From: Pogonophryne albipinna
Lineage: Eukaryota; Chordata; Actinopteri; Perciformes; Artedidraconidae
NCBI GenBank assembly: GCA_028583405.1
Contig: CM053261.1
Location: forward strand, 16,546,783-16,610,782
Length of the DNA stretch: 64,000 nt
Direction of reading: 5' to 3'
Part shown: piece after piece, positions 23,705 through 34,246 of the stretch
Numbering within the stretch: position 1 is the first letter of the stretch
Layout of the letters: each line of letters opens with the position of its first letter
Made by a program: the position numbers and the translations under genes
Notes under the pieces: generated by a model
Database searches by the model: none
The model's input: the letters and a program-made list of their open reading frames with translations, nothing else
What the model was told of the DNA's origin: nothing

Positions 23705-23949
23705 GGAGAGTTAAAGGTAAAATGGGACGAAAGATACAACTTCAGGATGAGGATATTTGTATAAGCTTTAACTGTGATGGATTTGATCAAATGTTGTTTA
23801 CAACTCGTTTGTTTATTTTCACATGCACAAGAATAAATTGACTGACTCTAAACCACATTTTGCATATTTTCATTACGGCAAGCGCTATTGTTATTAAAAA
23901 AAGTTAAAATCAAGCAGGCAATCAAAAGTAAATGAGTATTTGATAAATC
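23705..23949 (+). repeat. Q block fragment
   Basis: It matches 50,880-51,117, from the GTTAAAGGT that follows the piggyBac-type end to GAGTATTTGATAAAT. It then breaks off into the internal part of the LTR element. Confidence 0.8.
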
Positions 23950-24469
23950 CAATAGCAGGAACTATTGGATTATACCTTCTCTTTGACTAACTGCGCTCAT
24001 CGATGGATAGGAGCGGTCAGGGTTCAGCAGCGAGATGCTGCTCTGGCAGATGCATTCCACCTTACGATGAAGAGTCAAGATTTTGTTAAATTCTTACCTG
24101 CCTGGCTTTTGGATTACCTCACGATTTGTTTTCCCGATCCTGATAGACCCAGGTCTCCCAATTCCCTTTTTGATACCACACGCATCGGTGTGGTCCGTTT
24201 GGCGTCAGCCCCTGCTTCTCACCCAGTGTTTGCTACAGTCCAGGAGCCATTCGCTGGTACTCGTCTGGCTTTTGGAGGTCCACGGAGCCTTCAAACGGCT
24301 CCTAAAAGAAGGAGTCGCAAGGCCAGGTTAGCAGCATGAGCCCAAAGGGCCATGGTTACAGACACAGTTCTGGCCCCAGCAGCCATGGTTCTTGCTCCAG
24401 AACCGGTACCGGCAGCCATGGATTCTGCTCCAGAACCGGTCCCGGCAGCCATGGATTCGGCTCCAGAGC

Positions 24470-24700
24470 CGGCCCATACAGCCATGTTTCCGGCTCCAGA
24501 ACCGGACCTTACAGCCATGTTTCCGGCTCCAGAACCGGACCTTACAGCCATGTTTCCGGCTCCAGAACCGGACCTTACAGCCATGGCTCCGGCTCCAGAG
24601 CCGGCCCATTCAGCCATGTTTCCGGCTCCAGAACCGGACCTTACAGCCATGTTTCCGGCTTCAGAACCGGACCTTACAGCCATGATTCTGGCTTCAATTC
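24470..24700 (+). repeat. 33-bp coding-type minisatellite
   Basis: About seven units of CCGGCTCCAGAACCGGACC plus ACAGCCATGTTT follow one another. Each encodes 11 residues (AMFPAPEPDLT) in the main frame. Neighbouring 24,352-24,470 and 24,740-24,890 hold more diverged 27-36-bp relatives. Confidence 0.85.
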
Positions 24701-25184
24701 CGGCTCCAGTTCCGACTCCAGTACCGACTCCAGTACCGGCCCCAGCAGCCATGGTTCCAGACCCAGTTCTGGCCCCAGCAGCCATGGTTCCAGACCTAGT
24801 TCTGGCCCCAGCAGCCATGGTCCCGGCCCCAGTTCCGGCCCCAGCGGCCATGGTTCCAGACCCAGCTCTGGCCCCAGCTGCCATAGTCCCATCTCTTGTC
24901 CCTTCTCTAGTCTCTTCTCGAGTTCCCCCTCTAGTCCCTTCTCCAGTCCCACCTCTAGTCACTTCTCAGGTACCAACTCTAGTCCCTACTTTAGTCCCTA
25001 CTCTAGTCCCATCTCAAGTCTCGAGTCCCCTCTCCAGTTTCTTCTCAAGTCCCCTCTCCAGTTCCCTCTGGAGTCTCCGTTCAAGTTCCCTCTCGAGATC
25101 CCTTTCAAGTCAACTCTCAAGTTTCTTCTCGAGTTCCCTCTCAAGCCCTCTCTCGAGTTCCCACTCAAGTCCCTACTCATGTGC

Positions 25185-25600
25185 CGTTGGAGGTCCCGCA
25201 GACTACTCTTCTGCCGGGGGTCCTGCCAACCCCATGTCCTGTCCCATTGGGGGTCCCGCCGACTACTCTTCTGCCAAGGGTCCTGCCAAACCTATGTCCT
25301 GTGCTGTTGGAGGTCCCGCCGACTACTCTCCTGCCGGGGGTCCTGCCATTCCTATGTCCTGTCCCGTTGGGGGTCCCGCCGACTACTCTCCTGCCGGGGG
25401 TCCTGCCAATCCTATGTCCTGTTCCTCTGGGGGTCCCACCGACAACTCTTCTGCCAGGGGTCCTGCCAACCCCTTGTCCTGTTCCATTGGAGGCCCCGCC
25501 ATCACTTGTCTCGCCGGGGGTCCTGCCAACTCCTGGTCCTCTTCCGTGGGGGATCCTGCCGAAGCCTGTCCCACCGGCTCCGGTTCCTGTTCGGCCGACA
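25185..25600 (+). repeat. 60-bp minisatellite, about seven units
   Basis: The GGTCCCGC marker recurs at about 25,191, 25,251, 25,311, 25,371 and 25,431, with diverged units to 25,600. Each unit encodes 20 residues. A second GC-rich array of roughly 45-48 bp (TTCGCCCTCGGGCCCGGCC) follows at about 25,660-25,780. Confidence 0.85.
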
Positions 25601-26090
25601 CCGGGTGCTGCCCGGCCCCCGGAGCTGTCTGGTCTTCGCCCTCGAGCCCGGCCCCCTGAGTGCCGTGGTCTTCGCCCTCGGGCCCGGCCCCCTGACTCTT
25701 CCTGCCGTGGTCCTCGCCCTCGGGCCCGGCCCCCTGACTCTTCCTGCCGCTGCCTTCGCCCTCATGCTCGGCTCCCTGAGTTCGCCCGCTGTGGCCAGAC
25801 CCCCACCTTGGACTCTGCCTTGCCCCCGGGCCGTCCGCCCGAGTCCCCCTTCTCGGCTTCGGCCTTGCCCCCGGGCCGTCCGCCCGAGATCCCTTCCGGG
25901 TCCTCCGCTGTGCTCCTGGGTTTTCAGCCCAAACCCGTCCTCCTGAACCCCTCACCCACCCTGGTGGCCCTAGTTTTGTGTCCCTCCTCCGGTCCCCCAC
26001 CACCCACCCTGCTGGACATTGTTTTTTTTTTTTTTTTTGGACGTTTATTGGACTGTTTTGGTGTTTTAGGGACGTCTGGAATCCGTCCCT

Positions 26091-26103
26091 TGAGGGGGGG
26101 GGG
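26091..26103 (+). promoter_or_regulatory. Polypurine tract of the LTR element
   Basis: TGAGGGGGGGGGG sits immediately before the LTR start. A purine run here is where plus-strand DNA synthesis begins in LTR retroelements. It supports reading the proline-rich region as the 3' internal part of the element. Confidence 0.65.
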
Positions 26104-26439
26104 TGTTCTGTTACGATTATTGTGTTATGTCACGTTTTGGGTGTTTTGCGGTTCTCCCGGTCATGTTTTCCTCTTGGTATATTGTCTGGTCCTTTTCCAT
26201 GTGTTTTTCCTCCTGTCGTTAGTTTCCCTGGTGTGTCTAGATGTCTGATTGTGTTCACCTGTGGCCCTTGTGTTTCGCCTCCCCTGCCCGGCTGTTTCTC
26301 GTCTTGTGAGTACCCCGCCCTGTATGTAGTCTTGTCTCTTCCTGTGTTCAGTGTTGGTTCGTCGTTTGTCGGTGACTGTGTTCACCGGGGAGTGTTCTGA
26401 TTGTCCGTGTGCCATATCCTTGAAATAAAGGTATTTTCA
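26104..26439 (+). mobile_element. 3' LTR of the split LTR element
   Basis: The LTR starts at TGTTCTGTTACG (26,104) or TGTTACG (26,109), follows the polypurine tract and carries AATAAA near 26,425. It ends near TATTTTCA, after which Q sequence GTCTTGTTATATCAC resumes exactly at the base that follows the insertion point in the reference copy (51,331). With the LTR at 17,929 it defines the two ends of one insertion event. Confidence 0.78.
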
Positions 26440-26912
26440 GTCTTGTTATATCACTTTTTGACAAGTACTTTACATTTAATGTGAATAATACTCTTAAGAA
26501 CAATTTTGAGTTGCTTGTACCATTTATTTTCATTTTGCTTTATTATACAACTGTATTACACTTTTTGCGAGGGGAACATCATGTTCTTTGTAAAGTGTGT
26601 AGGCTACTGTTCTGCACATATCCCATTCAAAGATAGCTTCTTTGCATATCAGGTTATTATATACTAAACATATGCGGATCCTATAAAATGCACTACATTA
26701 ACAAGGTGAATACCCAACAGTATTCAAAGTTGGTTGCTTCAATCTAAATGCTGCCTGCACATTAATGCATAACTACAACCCAAAAAATACAATCATTAGA
26801 TAATATAACATATCTCTGTCTGTCTGCTGTGTCTCTCCGTACCCATTACCTACATGTTCATGCGACCTGCATTTAAAATGCAACCTTGTAGCAGACAAAA
26901 AACACATAGCCC
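26440..26912 (+). repeat. Q block, middle part
   Basis: It matches 51,331-51,803 with few changes, from GTCTTGTTATATCAC to AAAAACACATAGC. It is bounded by the LTR on the left and the TA-target element on the right. Confidence 0.85.
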
Positions 26913-26914
26913 TA

Positions 26915-27110
26915 CCCAGATAGCAAAAGATGTTAAATCAATGTTGAATTATGGTCAAAAATGTTGATTTTTGGTTAAGGTTGAAGATTGATGGTGGATC
27001 AACCTTAAATGTTGAAAAGATGTCATTGAATCAACATTGTATTGTGGTCGAATTTAATGATTGAAATGCCTACATTGAATCAATGTTGAATCTATGCTGT
27101 TTGCCTTTTC
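26915..27110. mobile_element. Left part of the TA-target MITE
   Basis: It begins CCCAGATAGCAAAA after TA at 26,913-26,914 and holds repeated GTTGAATCAA-type segments like those at 11.2-11.6 kb. The matching right end is at 11,601, upstream in the window. The inner limit here is uncertain. Confidence 0.68.
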
Positions 27111-27126
27111 TTTTCTTTTTTTATTG

Positions 27127-27182
27127 ATGGGGGAGGGAGGGGGGTACTCTGTAGGGGGGGGGGGGGGTGGTGTGGGGGGGGA
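27127..27182 (+). repeat. G-rich tract
   Basis: Several runs of 4-14 consecutive G within 56 bp, including GGGGGAGGGAGGGGGG and a 14-G run. The plus strand could form G-quadruplexes. Together with poly-G/C runs near 165 and 2,115 it marks error-prone sequence for assembly. Confidence 0.85.
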
Positions 27183-27343
27183 GTAATATCTTATAAGTGT
27201 TGAGGCCAAAATTGACCACCCAACAAACAGTTAGGAGCACGTTTCAGGCAATTTGGATTCGATTGGTAGCACTTTGTAGTGACACTATTTTGGGTCCCTA
27301 ACATTCATTGAGCTAGGGACTTAGCAGAATCTTTTTTTTCCTT

Positions 27344-29010
27344 TTTTTTATGCCTCCCCCCCCCACTAATTGGATGACGCTGAGTCGAATGGTAGGTGAC
27401 ATCAATGGTCTACAACTTTTCAATAAGAAGTTACAGATTTTTGAAATAGTTGCAGATTTTCCTTTTTTTTAAATTGAACACTTTTTCAGACTCAGAAAAG
27501 GACGTTGAATCGAATGGGCTAGGTCTCGGACTCTAATGTTGTTGTTTTTGTCTTTTATCAAAATATATCTATTCCGACTTACTTTTTGACGCTGAATCCA
27601 ACGGTGCCAGTCTCGAAGCTGTACGACCCCTAGTGGCCAAGATAATCATAAATAACTGTCTCAAAGGCTTGGAAAAATATTTTTTTCAAAATCAAACACC
27701 AGATTCTGGGTCAGCGCGCTGCCCCGAACGTGCCCATATAACTTTCGTCACACACGGCCTTACGGTTCTCTTTAATTGGCTGGGGTCAAGGGGCTTTCTA
27801 TTTTGCGTTATATCTCGATAACTATAGGGTTTTGGAATCGGCCTTTCTGATATGTCGTACAACTCATCAAGGCGCACGCGTGGATGCCCTTAGTGTCCCG
27901 GTCCGACATTCCTACGAGAAGTTTGTTTTTCAAAGTTTTCATTCAGTATGGCCTAAAGGTCTACCTCTGTGAGGCTCCCTGAAAGTGCAGGACTCTGGGT
28001 GGGAGTGTCGTACGAGAAAGGCAAAGACATCCACGCGTGCGTCTTGGCGAGCTGTACAACATATCCGAAAGGCGGATTCTAAAAACCTATCGTTGTGGAG
28101 TTAGAACGATTTATTGCACTGTAAGACCGAACAGTACAAGCTTCTTGAAGAATATGGGTTGTTTTAACCCGCACATTTTTTGATGACTATGAACTGATTT
28201 GTAATATTGTGTATACAGTATTCATCCACTTTGGGTCATATTGGGGATTGTACTCAAATGTTTTTACTGAATCTGTCTGACGTCATCACGTATGTGCTCC
28301 GCCCCCGACGTGCCTCACTGCTCTCATCCATGCGTTCATTTGAGTCCGCCATTATAGCTCCTCTCGGATGAAATCACTCAAACTTTCAGAAGTATACTTT
28401 GCCCACCGTGCTCTCGAGTCTCACTGCGGGAATTTGACCGCGCTACTCTGGTAAGTTACGTCTTGCCTTTGCACAGTATTTAAATGATGTTTTATTCATT
28501 TCTGCATCTAATGCACTTTGTGTCGCATGATGTTTGATTTGAGCTCTTGTTAGCTAGCCTAGATTTAATATCTGCCTCACTTGAAAAATGATTTAAACGT
28601 GTAAGACAGTATTTTATATTGCTTTAAGTTATATCTCATAGTGGAGCGTTTGTGTTGCAAAAGTTCTCTGGAAAATTCGAACCGCAAGTTTTTTTTCTTC
28701 TTTTTTGTTACTGCATGCATGTCTGAGCATATTTTATTAACTTAGAGGCATAGAGAATTTACGTTCATTTTATCCATGTTTGTAAAAGAAAGCTAACTTG
28801 AAATACTAGACTATTCATTTTACAATGGGTTTCAAGTTAGCTTGCTTTTACAAAACATGTAGAACGCACGGTTGAAAAAAACCATCCCTTGATTGCAAAG
28901 TTAATGCAGACTACCTTTGCCCTGCAGCGCAATGCGATCATCAATGATGAGCTACCTGTTGGAGAGATCCTGGAACGCTGGCCTGCCTTGACAATGGAGT
29001 CACAGGTGAA
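27344..29010. repeat. Right arm of the long inverted repeat
   Basis: This is the reverse complement of most of 1-2,130, from TTTATGCCTCCCCCC at the inner end to the SAMD3-like exon and GTGAA donor at the outer end. Inside, three relatives of ATTCGA(C/T)TCA(A/G)CGTC recur at about 27,387, 27,510 and 27,585. To its right the SAMD3-like gene continues, so the right arm is probably nearer the original locus. Confidence 0.8.
28886..29005 (+). pseudogene. SAMD3-like exon a
   Basis: The 120-bp frame has TFALQRNAIINDELPV and ILERWPALTMESQ and ends at a GTGAAA donor. It differs from the inverted copy at 6-125 by Gln for Arg and Ala for Glu in the RRNEI motif, so the left copy looks closer to the family pattern. 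It joins in phase 0 with the next exon. Confidence 0.55.
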
Positions 29011-29178
29011 AATATTTTAGATATTACAACTATATCATAATTTTGTGTGCCTTTGTCACTGATAACTTTGGCATGTTTTCTCAGATTTAGCATGTCATGT
29101 TTCTGTTTATCTCTGCTGCCTTCAGTCCACATATACATTGTACTCTGAATTAAATAGTCATTTTATATTTGTGCAGAG

Positions 29179-29320
29179 TTTCACAGGATAACGAACCTCA
29201 ACCTGAAGAACCACTTTTACGCGGAGTTGGATCGGCATGCTGTTGAGCTTGTTCAGGAAGAAGGCGGCACGCAAAAGCGAAGTGTCTGAAGTTCAGCTCT
29301 TCACCGCCTATGACCTCCAG
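29179..29320 (+). pseudogene. SAMD3-like exon b, frameshifted
   Basis: After the GCAGAG acceptor the frame reads FHRITNLNLKNHFYAELDRH, then the family pattern moves to another frame, which reads LSLFRKKAARKSEV and AYDLQ before a GTGAGT donor. The exon is 142 bp, not a multiple of three, consistent with a one-base shift near 29,240. This makes an intact product unlikely. Confidence 0.55.
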
Positions 29321-29640
29321 GTGAGTCGGTTAAGCCTCTTGGTGTTTTATTATCATACTAGAGTGGATTTTCTGTATGTGTGTTGGGGGGCAGAGGGTCA
29401 GCCTGATAGATTTAGATTTATTATTAAGATACTTGTGTTTGGGGAGGAAACAGCAGTGTTAATGTTATTGCACCTTGTTGTTGTGCTAATGAGATACAGG
29501 TGGGATCGCAGATGCCTCAATTGCTTCAAAATGGTAATCTCTTCAGTCATGGAAGAGCCCTTGTGATATAAATTGTTGTGTGGCTATGCTGTTTAGCATC
29601 CAAAGTAAAACAGAGATATGTTTTCGCACTCAAAGATCAA

Positions 29641-29728
29641 GGTGACGTCCATTGCCGACGTGCTGCTCTCCTCCCTGCCTGGATTTCTGCATGATGATGA
29701 CTCCAGGTTTCTGAGGCTGTGGCATGTC
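29641..29728 (+). pseudogene. SAMD3-like exon c remnant
   Basis: One frame reads DQGDVHCRRAALL and then hits stops. A second frame continues with SLPGFLHDDDSRFLRLWH, which fits the expected order (RRAAVL...LP.YLHED) of this family. The splice sites are unclear. A second frameshift is the likely explanation. Confidence 0.4.
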
Positions 29729-29800
29729 AGTCAGCATAATAACTGTTTTGAATGTATGTGACAGATGATCAAAAAATATAGTTTATCTTATAAATATACA

Positions 29801-29928
29801 TACACACACATGCACACACATACACACAAACAGACACACAAACACACACACACACATATAGACACACACATACATAGACACACACACAGACACACACATA
29901 CATAGACACACAGACACACACATACATA

Positions 29929-29967
<39 letters not shown>

Positions 29968-30118
29968 ACAAACACACATACATACAAACAGACACACATA
30001 CATACAAACAGACACACATACATACTAACAGACACATACACACACATAGACAGACACAAACATGCACACACATAGATACACATACACACAGATACACATA
30101 CAGGCACACACATACATA

Positions 30119-30156
<38 letters not shown>

Positions 30157-30220
30157 TACACACACATACAGGCACACACATACACATACACAAACTTATA
30201 CACATACACACACATAGACA
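29801..30220. repeat. Compound CA / CATA / CAGA microsatellite
   Basis: About 420 bp of interleaved ACACACA, CATACATA and ACAGACACA motifs in several higher-order copies. All long frames across it are repeat artefacts. It lies in an intron-like stretch between the SAMD3-like remnant and the next exon group. Confidence 0.95.
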
Positions 30221-30289
30221 CATTTCCTTACATGGGAGGTTACAATAGTGTCATATGCTAATAACTTTATTTCCTACTGTGTGTTTCAG

Positions 30290-30376
30290 CTGGGATGTCA
30301 GGATTTGGTGCTGCCCATTACCACCAGCTCCAGGCCCCACAGCTACAGGCCCCACAGCGAGCAAGTACAAGTACTG
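30290..30376 (+). pseudogene. Upstream exon d of the DUF4806-type gene
   Basis: The exon lies between a TGTTTCAG acceptor and a GTATGA donor, is 87 bp long and symmetric in phase 1. It encodes GMSGFGAAHYHQLQ followed by APQLQAPQRAST. It is Gln/Pro-rich with no known domain. It is grouped with exons e-g by matching phases. Confidence 0.45.
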
Positions 30377-30583
30377 GTATGATGCCCTACTCTTTCACTA
30401 CACTAACGTTTTGAGAGACGGGGACACAGAACTCAATGAATACGATTTGACATATGTATGACTTACCATTCAGATTTTGTGTTCAGACATCCTGTGGTAG
30501 TTGACAACAATATGCTGGAACATCAGGTTATGTTGCTACTCCCAAAGTATAGTGAAATATAACTAATGATTTTGTTTCTACAG

Positions 30584-30652
30584 GGATATTGGGAATGGAA
30601 TACGGCTCGGTGCAGTACACCCCCCTTGGACCCCCACAACGTGCACAAAATG
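30584..30652 (+). pseudogene. Upstream exon e of the DUF4806-type gene
   Basis: 69 bp between TTCTACAG and GTATGC, phase 1 at both ends, open in the expected frame with ILGMEYGSVQYTPLGPPQRA. The APQRA/PPQRA endings of exons d and e suggest an old exon duplication. Confidence 0.45.
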
Positions 30653-30786
30653 GTATGCCATTGTATTCCTCACTAATGAACCCAATTTACTACTAAAATG
30701 TAAAGTAATATCTTTGTAGACAAATCAAATCACACTAGTCGTGTTTTTTGTGTAAATGTTACAGCATTTGTTTTTCCCTCCTCTAG

Positions 30787-30852
30787 ACTTCTTTAGAGGA
30801 AACTGCCACCAGTTTGATCCCATGCAGTCAGTGCCTGATCATGGTTGCAATG
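30787..30852 (+). pseudogene. Upstream exon f of the DUF4806-type gene
   Basis: 66 bp between TCCTCTAG and GTAAGT, phase 1 at both ends, reading FFRGNCHQFDPMQSVPDHGC. There is no stop and both splice sites are strong. Confidence 0.45.
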
Positions 30853-31294
30853 GTAAGTGAACAAGACGATCATCTAACATTTGTAGACATTTTCTGATCT
30901 GTGTGTGTGAAAAGGTTAAATCTCTATATTCTGATGATGATCATTGCTCTCTTCTTTGTTCATCTGCCCTCTTTGATTGAATACTTTATCAACAGTTTGA
31001 AAAAAGTACAGGGGCACAGTTATACAATAATGCTAAAAGCCAAGGATAACAAAAAGCCCTGAGTGCTTGTTTCCATTGTGGTCCTGTGTATTCAATTAAT
31101 CTGTATGAGTTCTCTCTCCTGATAGGATACTGAAAATGCCTTTTCTGTTTACCAAAGAGCTGTATGGAAGGGGAGACCCCTGTTACTGACTAAACACTTG
31201 ATCACAATATATTCACACACACACACACACACACCTAATAACCTTTCAAAAATGTGTGCAGTGATTAAGTCTCATGAATGTTTGCGTTTTACAG

Positions 31295-31342
31295 ATGGAA
31301 CCACACAGATGCACGGCGATGACACCAGGCTGCTTTTGAAAG
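31295..31342 (+). pseudogene. Upstream exon g of the DUF4806-type gene
   Basis: 48 bp from a TTTTACAG acceptor to an AAAG|GCAAGT junction, reading GTTQMHGDDTRLLLK in phase 1. The GC in place of GT would make this a GC-AG intron. Its exit phase fits exon X (9,050), which begins DIAIQKML, although X lies 22 kb upstream in this window. Confidence 0.45.
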
Positions 31343-31360
31343 GCAAGTCTATTAGACTGA

Positions 31361-32452
31361 TGCGGCTTTCACACCAGCGCTTTTCCCTTTCTAGCTCCGA
31401 GCGGGAGCTTTTCTGGTTCAGCTCCGGTTTCCCTTTTCTGCTCCCGCTCTGTTCACACCGCCCAGAGCCCGACTGGTGCTGCCGCTGCTGCGTCATGACG
31501 TCACCGTCAACGGCGTTACGGCGCTCACAACAACAACAACAACAACAACGGGGAACTGCGTCGGGTCGATGATCGTGTTGCTTTTAATCACACAAAGCCA
31601 GATTAAATTAATTAACGACTTCTCCAACCTTATACTTTTCTCCAGAGTGCCGTGGTTCATTGTTTATTAATGTGTTTCTGCGGCATTTACCGACCGCTGC
31701 AGTGTTGGCTGCTCTTCCACGAGAATTTATTCTCCCGTTAGCTCCCGGTTAGCTCACACTGCAGCTGCCGCTCTAAAGTATTCACTGTCCGACTCACACA
31801 AGCAGCTGATACATATCCCCAGTTCCCCTTAGCCTAAGTGAATGTGTGTCAGTCTGAATTGACGCTGTTTGGCATCACAACGCTGTTATGAAAGTTTCTC
31901 TGGTATAAAATGGGTGATGTTAGCATAGCAACCGAAGCTAAACTGACTACTTGCTATTGCTATCCTATTGTGGCATAAACCGTTTTCTACAGGCACATTT
32001 TACCGGCGTATTTTTATTATGATTCTACTTGTGATAGTCGGACACGACAACCTGTGCAGCCCATGTATTGATTCCATCCGATAGCTGCTATAATACAAAA
32101 CAAAACGTCTGCCTCTCTCCACAATGATCAATAACAGTGAACGGATGGTCAAAGTAAGGTACAAATAAACAGAATCACACGAAGCCTGGTTAGTGTTGCC
32201 TGACTTTATAAAGTGTATTTCTAAGCACTACTGCTTGTAGGCATGACAGTCGAACCATGTTCAGGGGAGGTGGGTTTAGTTTCCTGCACGCCTCGACGTA
32301 AGAGAGACGTAAGCGACGCCACCTCTTAGCTCCGAAGCTCTTGCCTCTAGACCGACCATTTTTTGGAGCTGGAAGTGAACCGGATTCCGGAGCTAAGAGG
32401 CGGCGCCGCTGCGGTGTGAACAGGAAAAACCGGCACTTTTCAGGCTCCAGAT
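31361..32452. mobile_element. Left part of an element with GGCTTTCACACCAGCG end
   Basis: The left end TGCGGCTTTCACACCAGCGC starts just after exon g. Its likely right end, the near complement ACGCGTTGGTGTGAAAGGGG, is at about 5,695-5,716 and 8,946-8,968. Here the sequence stops at TTTTCAGGCTCCAG and B block sequence begins. It contains an (AAC)n run at 31,530 and GC-rich GAGCTT/CTCCGAGC motifs. Confidence 0.5.
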
Positions 32453-33180
32453 TCAAACCCGTCGACTAGGGGGTAATTCTCAGTTTCAGATAAATCTATG
32501 GCATTGGCGGACTCACTTATTTAAAAAGTGTTTTTTTATTGGGGGGAGGCGGTGTTCGCGCTACATTATGATACTAAAATACCGTGTCAGCTATAGCTTT
32601 AGACTGTGTGCCACGCTGCCTGGTGCATCCAGTATTTAATACTAACAGTGACCTGATGTGATATGACCAAAACCTCATAGCTAATGTGTAATGTTCTATC
32701 CACATAACAGATAACATATCACAATTTAGTAGGGATAGGGCTGAATTATTAAAGACTGTGGTTTATCGGTCTTTTTATCGATAGGCAGACATGTAAATAA
32801 TATGTCGTATGTATTATTGCTACACAAACATTATATTGCAGTTTTAGTGTCGCCAACTCCGTTTCTAATACACAAGAAGACTGCGTCTATGATTATTTTT
32901 TAGTATTTTCGATCTTTCGAATCCAGACGAGAGATCTCTCCCCCGCCATTACACACACGCGGCTGCTACATGCAGCAACACACACACACACATGGAGGAG
33001 ATGGCGGAGAGAACGCGCTCCGAGTGTGGACAATGCTCGTTACCAAAAGTGCAATAAGAGTTTAGCATGTCAGGGTGGTAACACGAGCAATTTGTCTAAA
33101 CATCTTGCAAAAGTGCACCACATTCAGACGAAGAAATGCACCGGTTCGACTGTCTTTCTAGTAGCTCTGTAGCTCCATTA
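32453..33180 (+). repeat. B block, copy D (partial, no hAT insertion)
   Basis: It begins at ATTCAAACCCGTCGACTAGG, which lies inside copies A-C (4,678, 7,630, 13,283), and continues like the second part of copy C. The hAT target is empty at about 32,625. Confidence 0.8.
33001..33160 (+). pseudogene. BED zinc-finger remnant, copy D
   Basis: The ATG at 33,001 gives MAERTRS, then a deletion removes the WLHWT segment. TCGTTACCAAAAGTGCAATA and the GGNTSNLSKHLAKVHHIQT part follow in shifted frames. It is clearly broken. Confidence 0.5.
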
Positions 33181-33469
33181 AAGTAAACAGATATTGTTCT
33201 AAACTGTATTAAAGTAAACAGGTATTATCTTGAACTGTATTGAAGTGAACATGTATTATTTGGGACTGTTTTAAAGTAATCCTATATATATATATAAATC
33301 TTCTCACTTACACTCAATGACCCAGATACCCTGTTACACACACATACACCTCCTTCCACTAGCACACACATATATTCTTTGCTCACCTACACTCACTGAC
33401 CCAGATACCAGCACACACACACATACACCTCCTCCCACCAGCACACACACATATTCTTTTCAAGGTTCT

Positions 33470-34243
33470 TTCTGGGGCCAATATAATCTCAAGCACCAAT
33501 ATATCTGTGTACAATGTTTGATTGTCTGGGAAGGAATAGTTTGTGTGAAATCTTCCTTGGGAAAGTAAAGGAGTGAAGTCAGGTGGAAGATAAAGATTGA
33601 CTCTGCCCTTGTCTACTCACGCTCTGTTCAGAAGTAATGTACCAATATATCTGTGTACAATGTTTGATTGTCTGGGAAAGAATAGAGTTTGTGTGAAATA
33701 TTCCTTGGGAAAGTAAAGGAGTGAACCCAGGTGTAAGATAAAAAGTGACTCTGTCTTTGTTTACTTCCGAAGCTCTCACGCTCTGTTCAGAAGAAAAATA
33801 CTTTTTCCCAGAACTCTGATTCGCTGTATTGGGCCCGACCCAAAGTGAATCCAACCAGTAAGAACACCTAGGGGAGTGAGCAACCGACCCAACTCCTCCC
33901 CACGGACTCTCTGATTCGCTTAGGAGTAAAATGGGACGGAAGAGCCGACACACATCTCCGCCCCAAATATGTCTATATATACTGTTGTTTATTCATGCAA
34001 AATGCCCCCTGTTTCTGACTGGCTGGTCCCGATATCTGTATCGCACGGCAGTAGAGCGGGGAGCCCGGAGTGCTCTGTTACAGAGCACTCTGTATTGTGT
34101 TTTTTACCATTAAAATCCGATTATTGTTATAACTTTTATGCCGGTGTTTTGAACTTCTTTTATTAAATCTGACCAGGCTCATCTAATGGACGGCGCGGAG
34201 CGGAGGTGGGCTTTAAGCCACCACTACTGTGTTTGCTCCTACA
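33470..34243 (+). mobile_element. Retrovirus-like LTR (right boundary clear)
   Basis: The right edge ends CTCCTACA, followed three bases later by a primer-binding site. Upstream are a TATATATA box (33,974), ATTAAA signals (34,109 and 34,162) and a perfect hairpin AGTGCTCTGTTACAGAGCACT (34,068-34,088), the order expected for U3-R-U5. Two ~145-bp direct repeats (from about 33,498 and 33,644) resemble U3 enhancer duplications. The left edge could not be fixed. A truncated copy is at 14,061-14,752. Confidence 0.6.
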
Positions 34244-34246
34244 AAC

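Larger units (their letters stand above)
23965..25659 (+). pseudogene. Proline/serine-rich frame of an LTR element, one stop
   Basis: One frame runs from about 23,965 to a TGA at 24,337 and continues in the same frame to 25,659. The first part (about 124 codons) has WLLDYLTICFPDPDRP and a basic end KRRSRKARLAA. The second part is low-complexity: repeated AMFPAPEPDLT units, then Ser/Leu-rich runs, then GGPADYS-type repeats. It lies just upstream of the polypurine tract and 3' LTR, so it is probably the last internal frame of that element. No enzyme motif is seen. Two other frames are also long because the repeats have periods divisible by three. Similar proline-rich predictions are common in fish genomes. 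The function is unknown. Confidence 0.4.

Noticed and set aside
24336..25946. 536-codon frame, Ser/Gly/Pro-rich, over the LTR element
   Set aside because: It overlaps the 23,965-25,659 frame in another phase and is open because the repeat periods are multiples of three. The alternative frame is continuous with the upstream non-repetitive part, so it was preferred.
29769..30223. Minus-strand frames of 146-150 codons rich in Cys and Val
   Set aside because: These are an artefact of the compound CA/CATA microsatellite; three overlapping frames are open at once.
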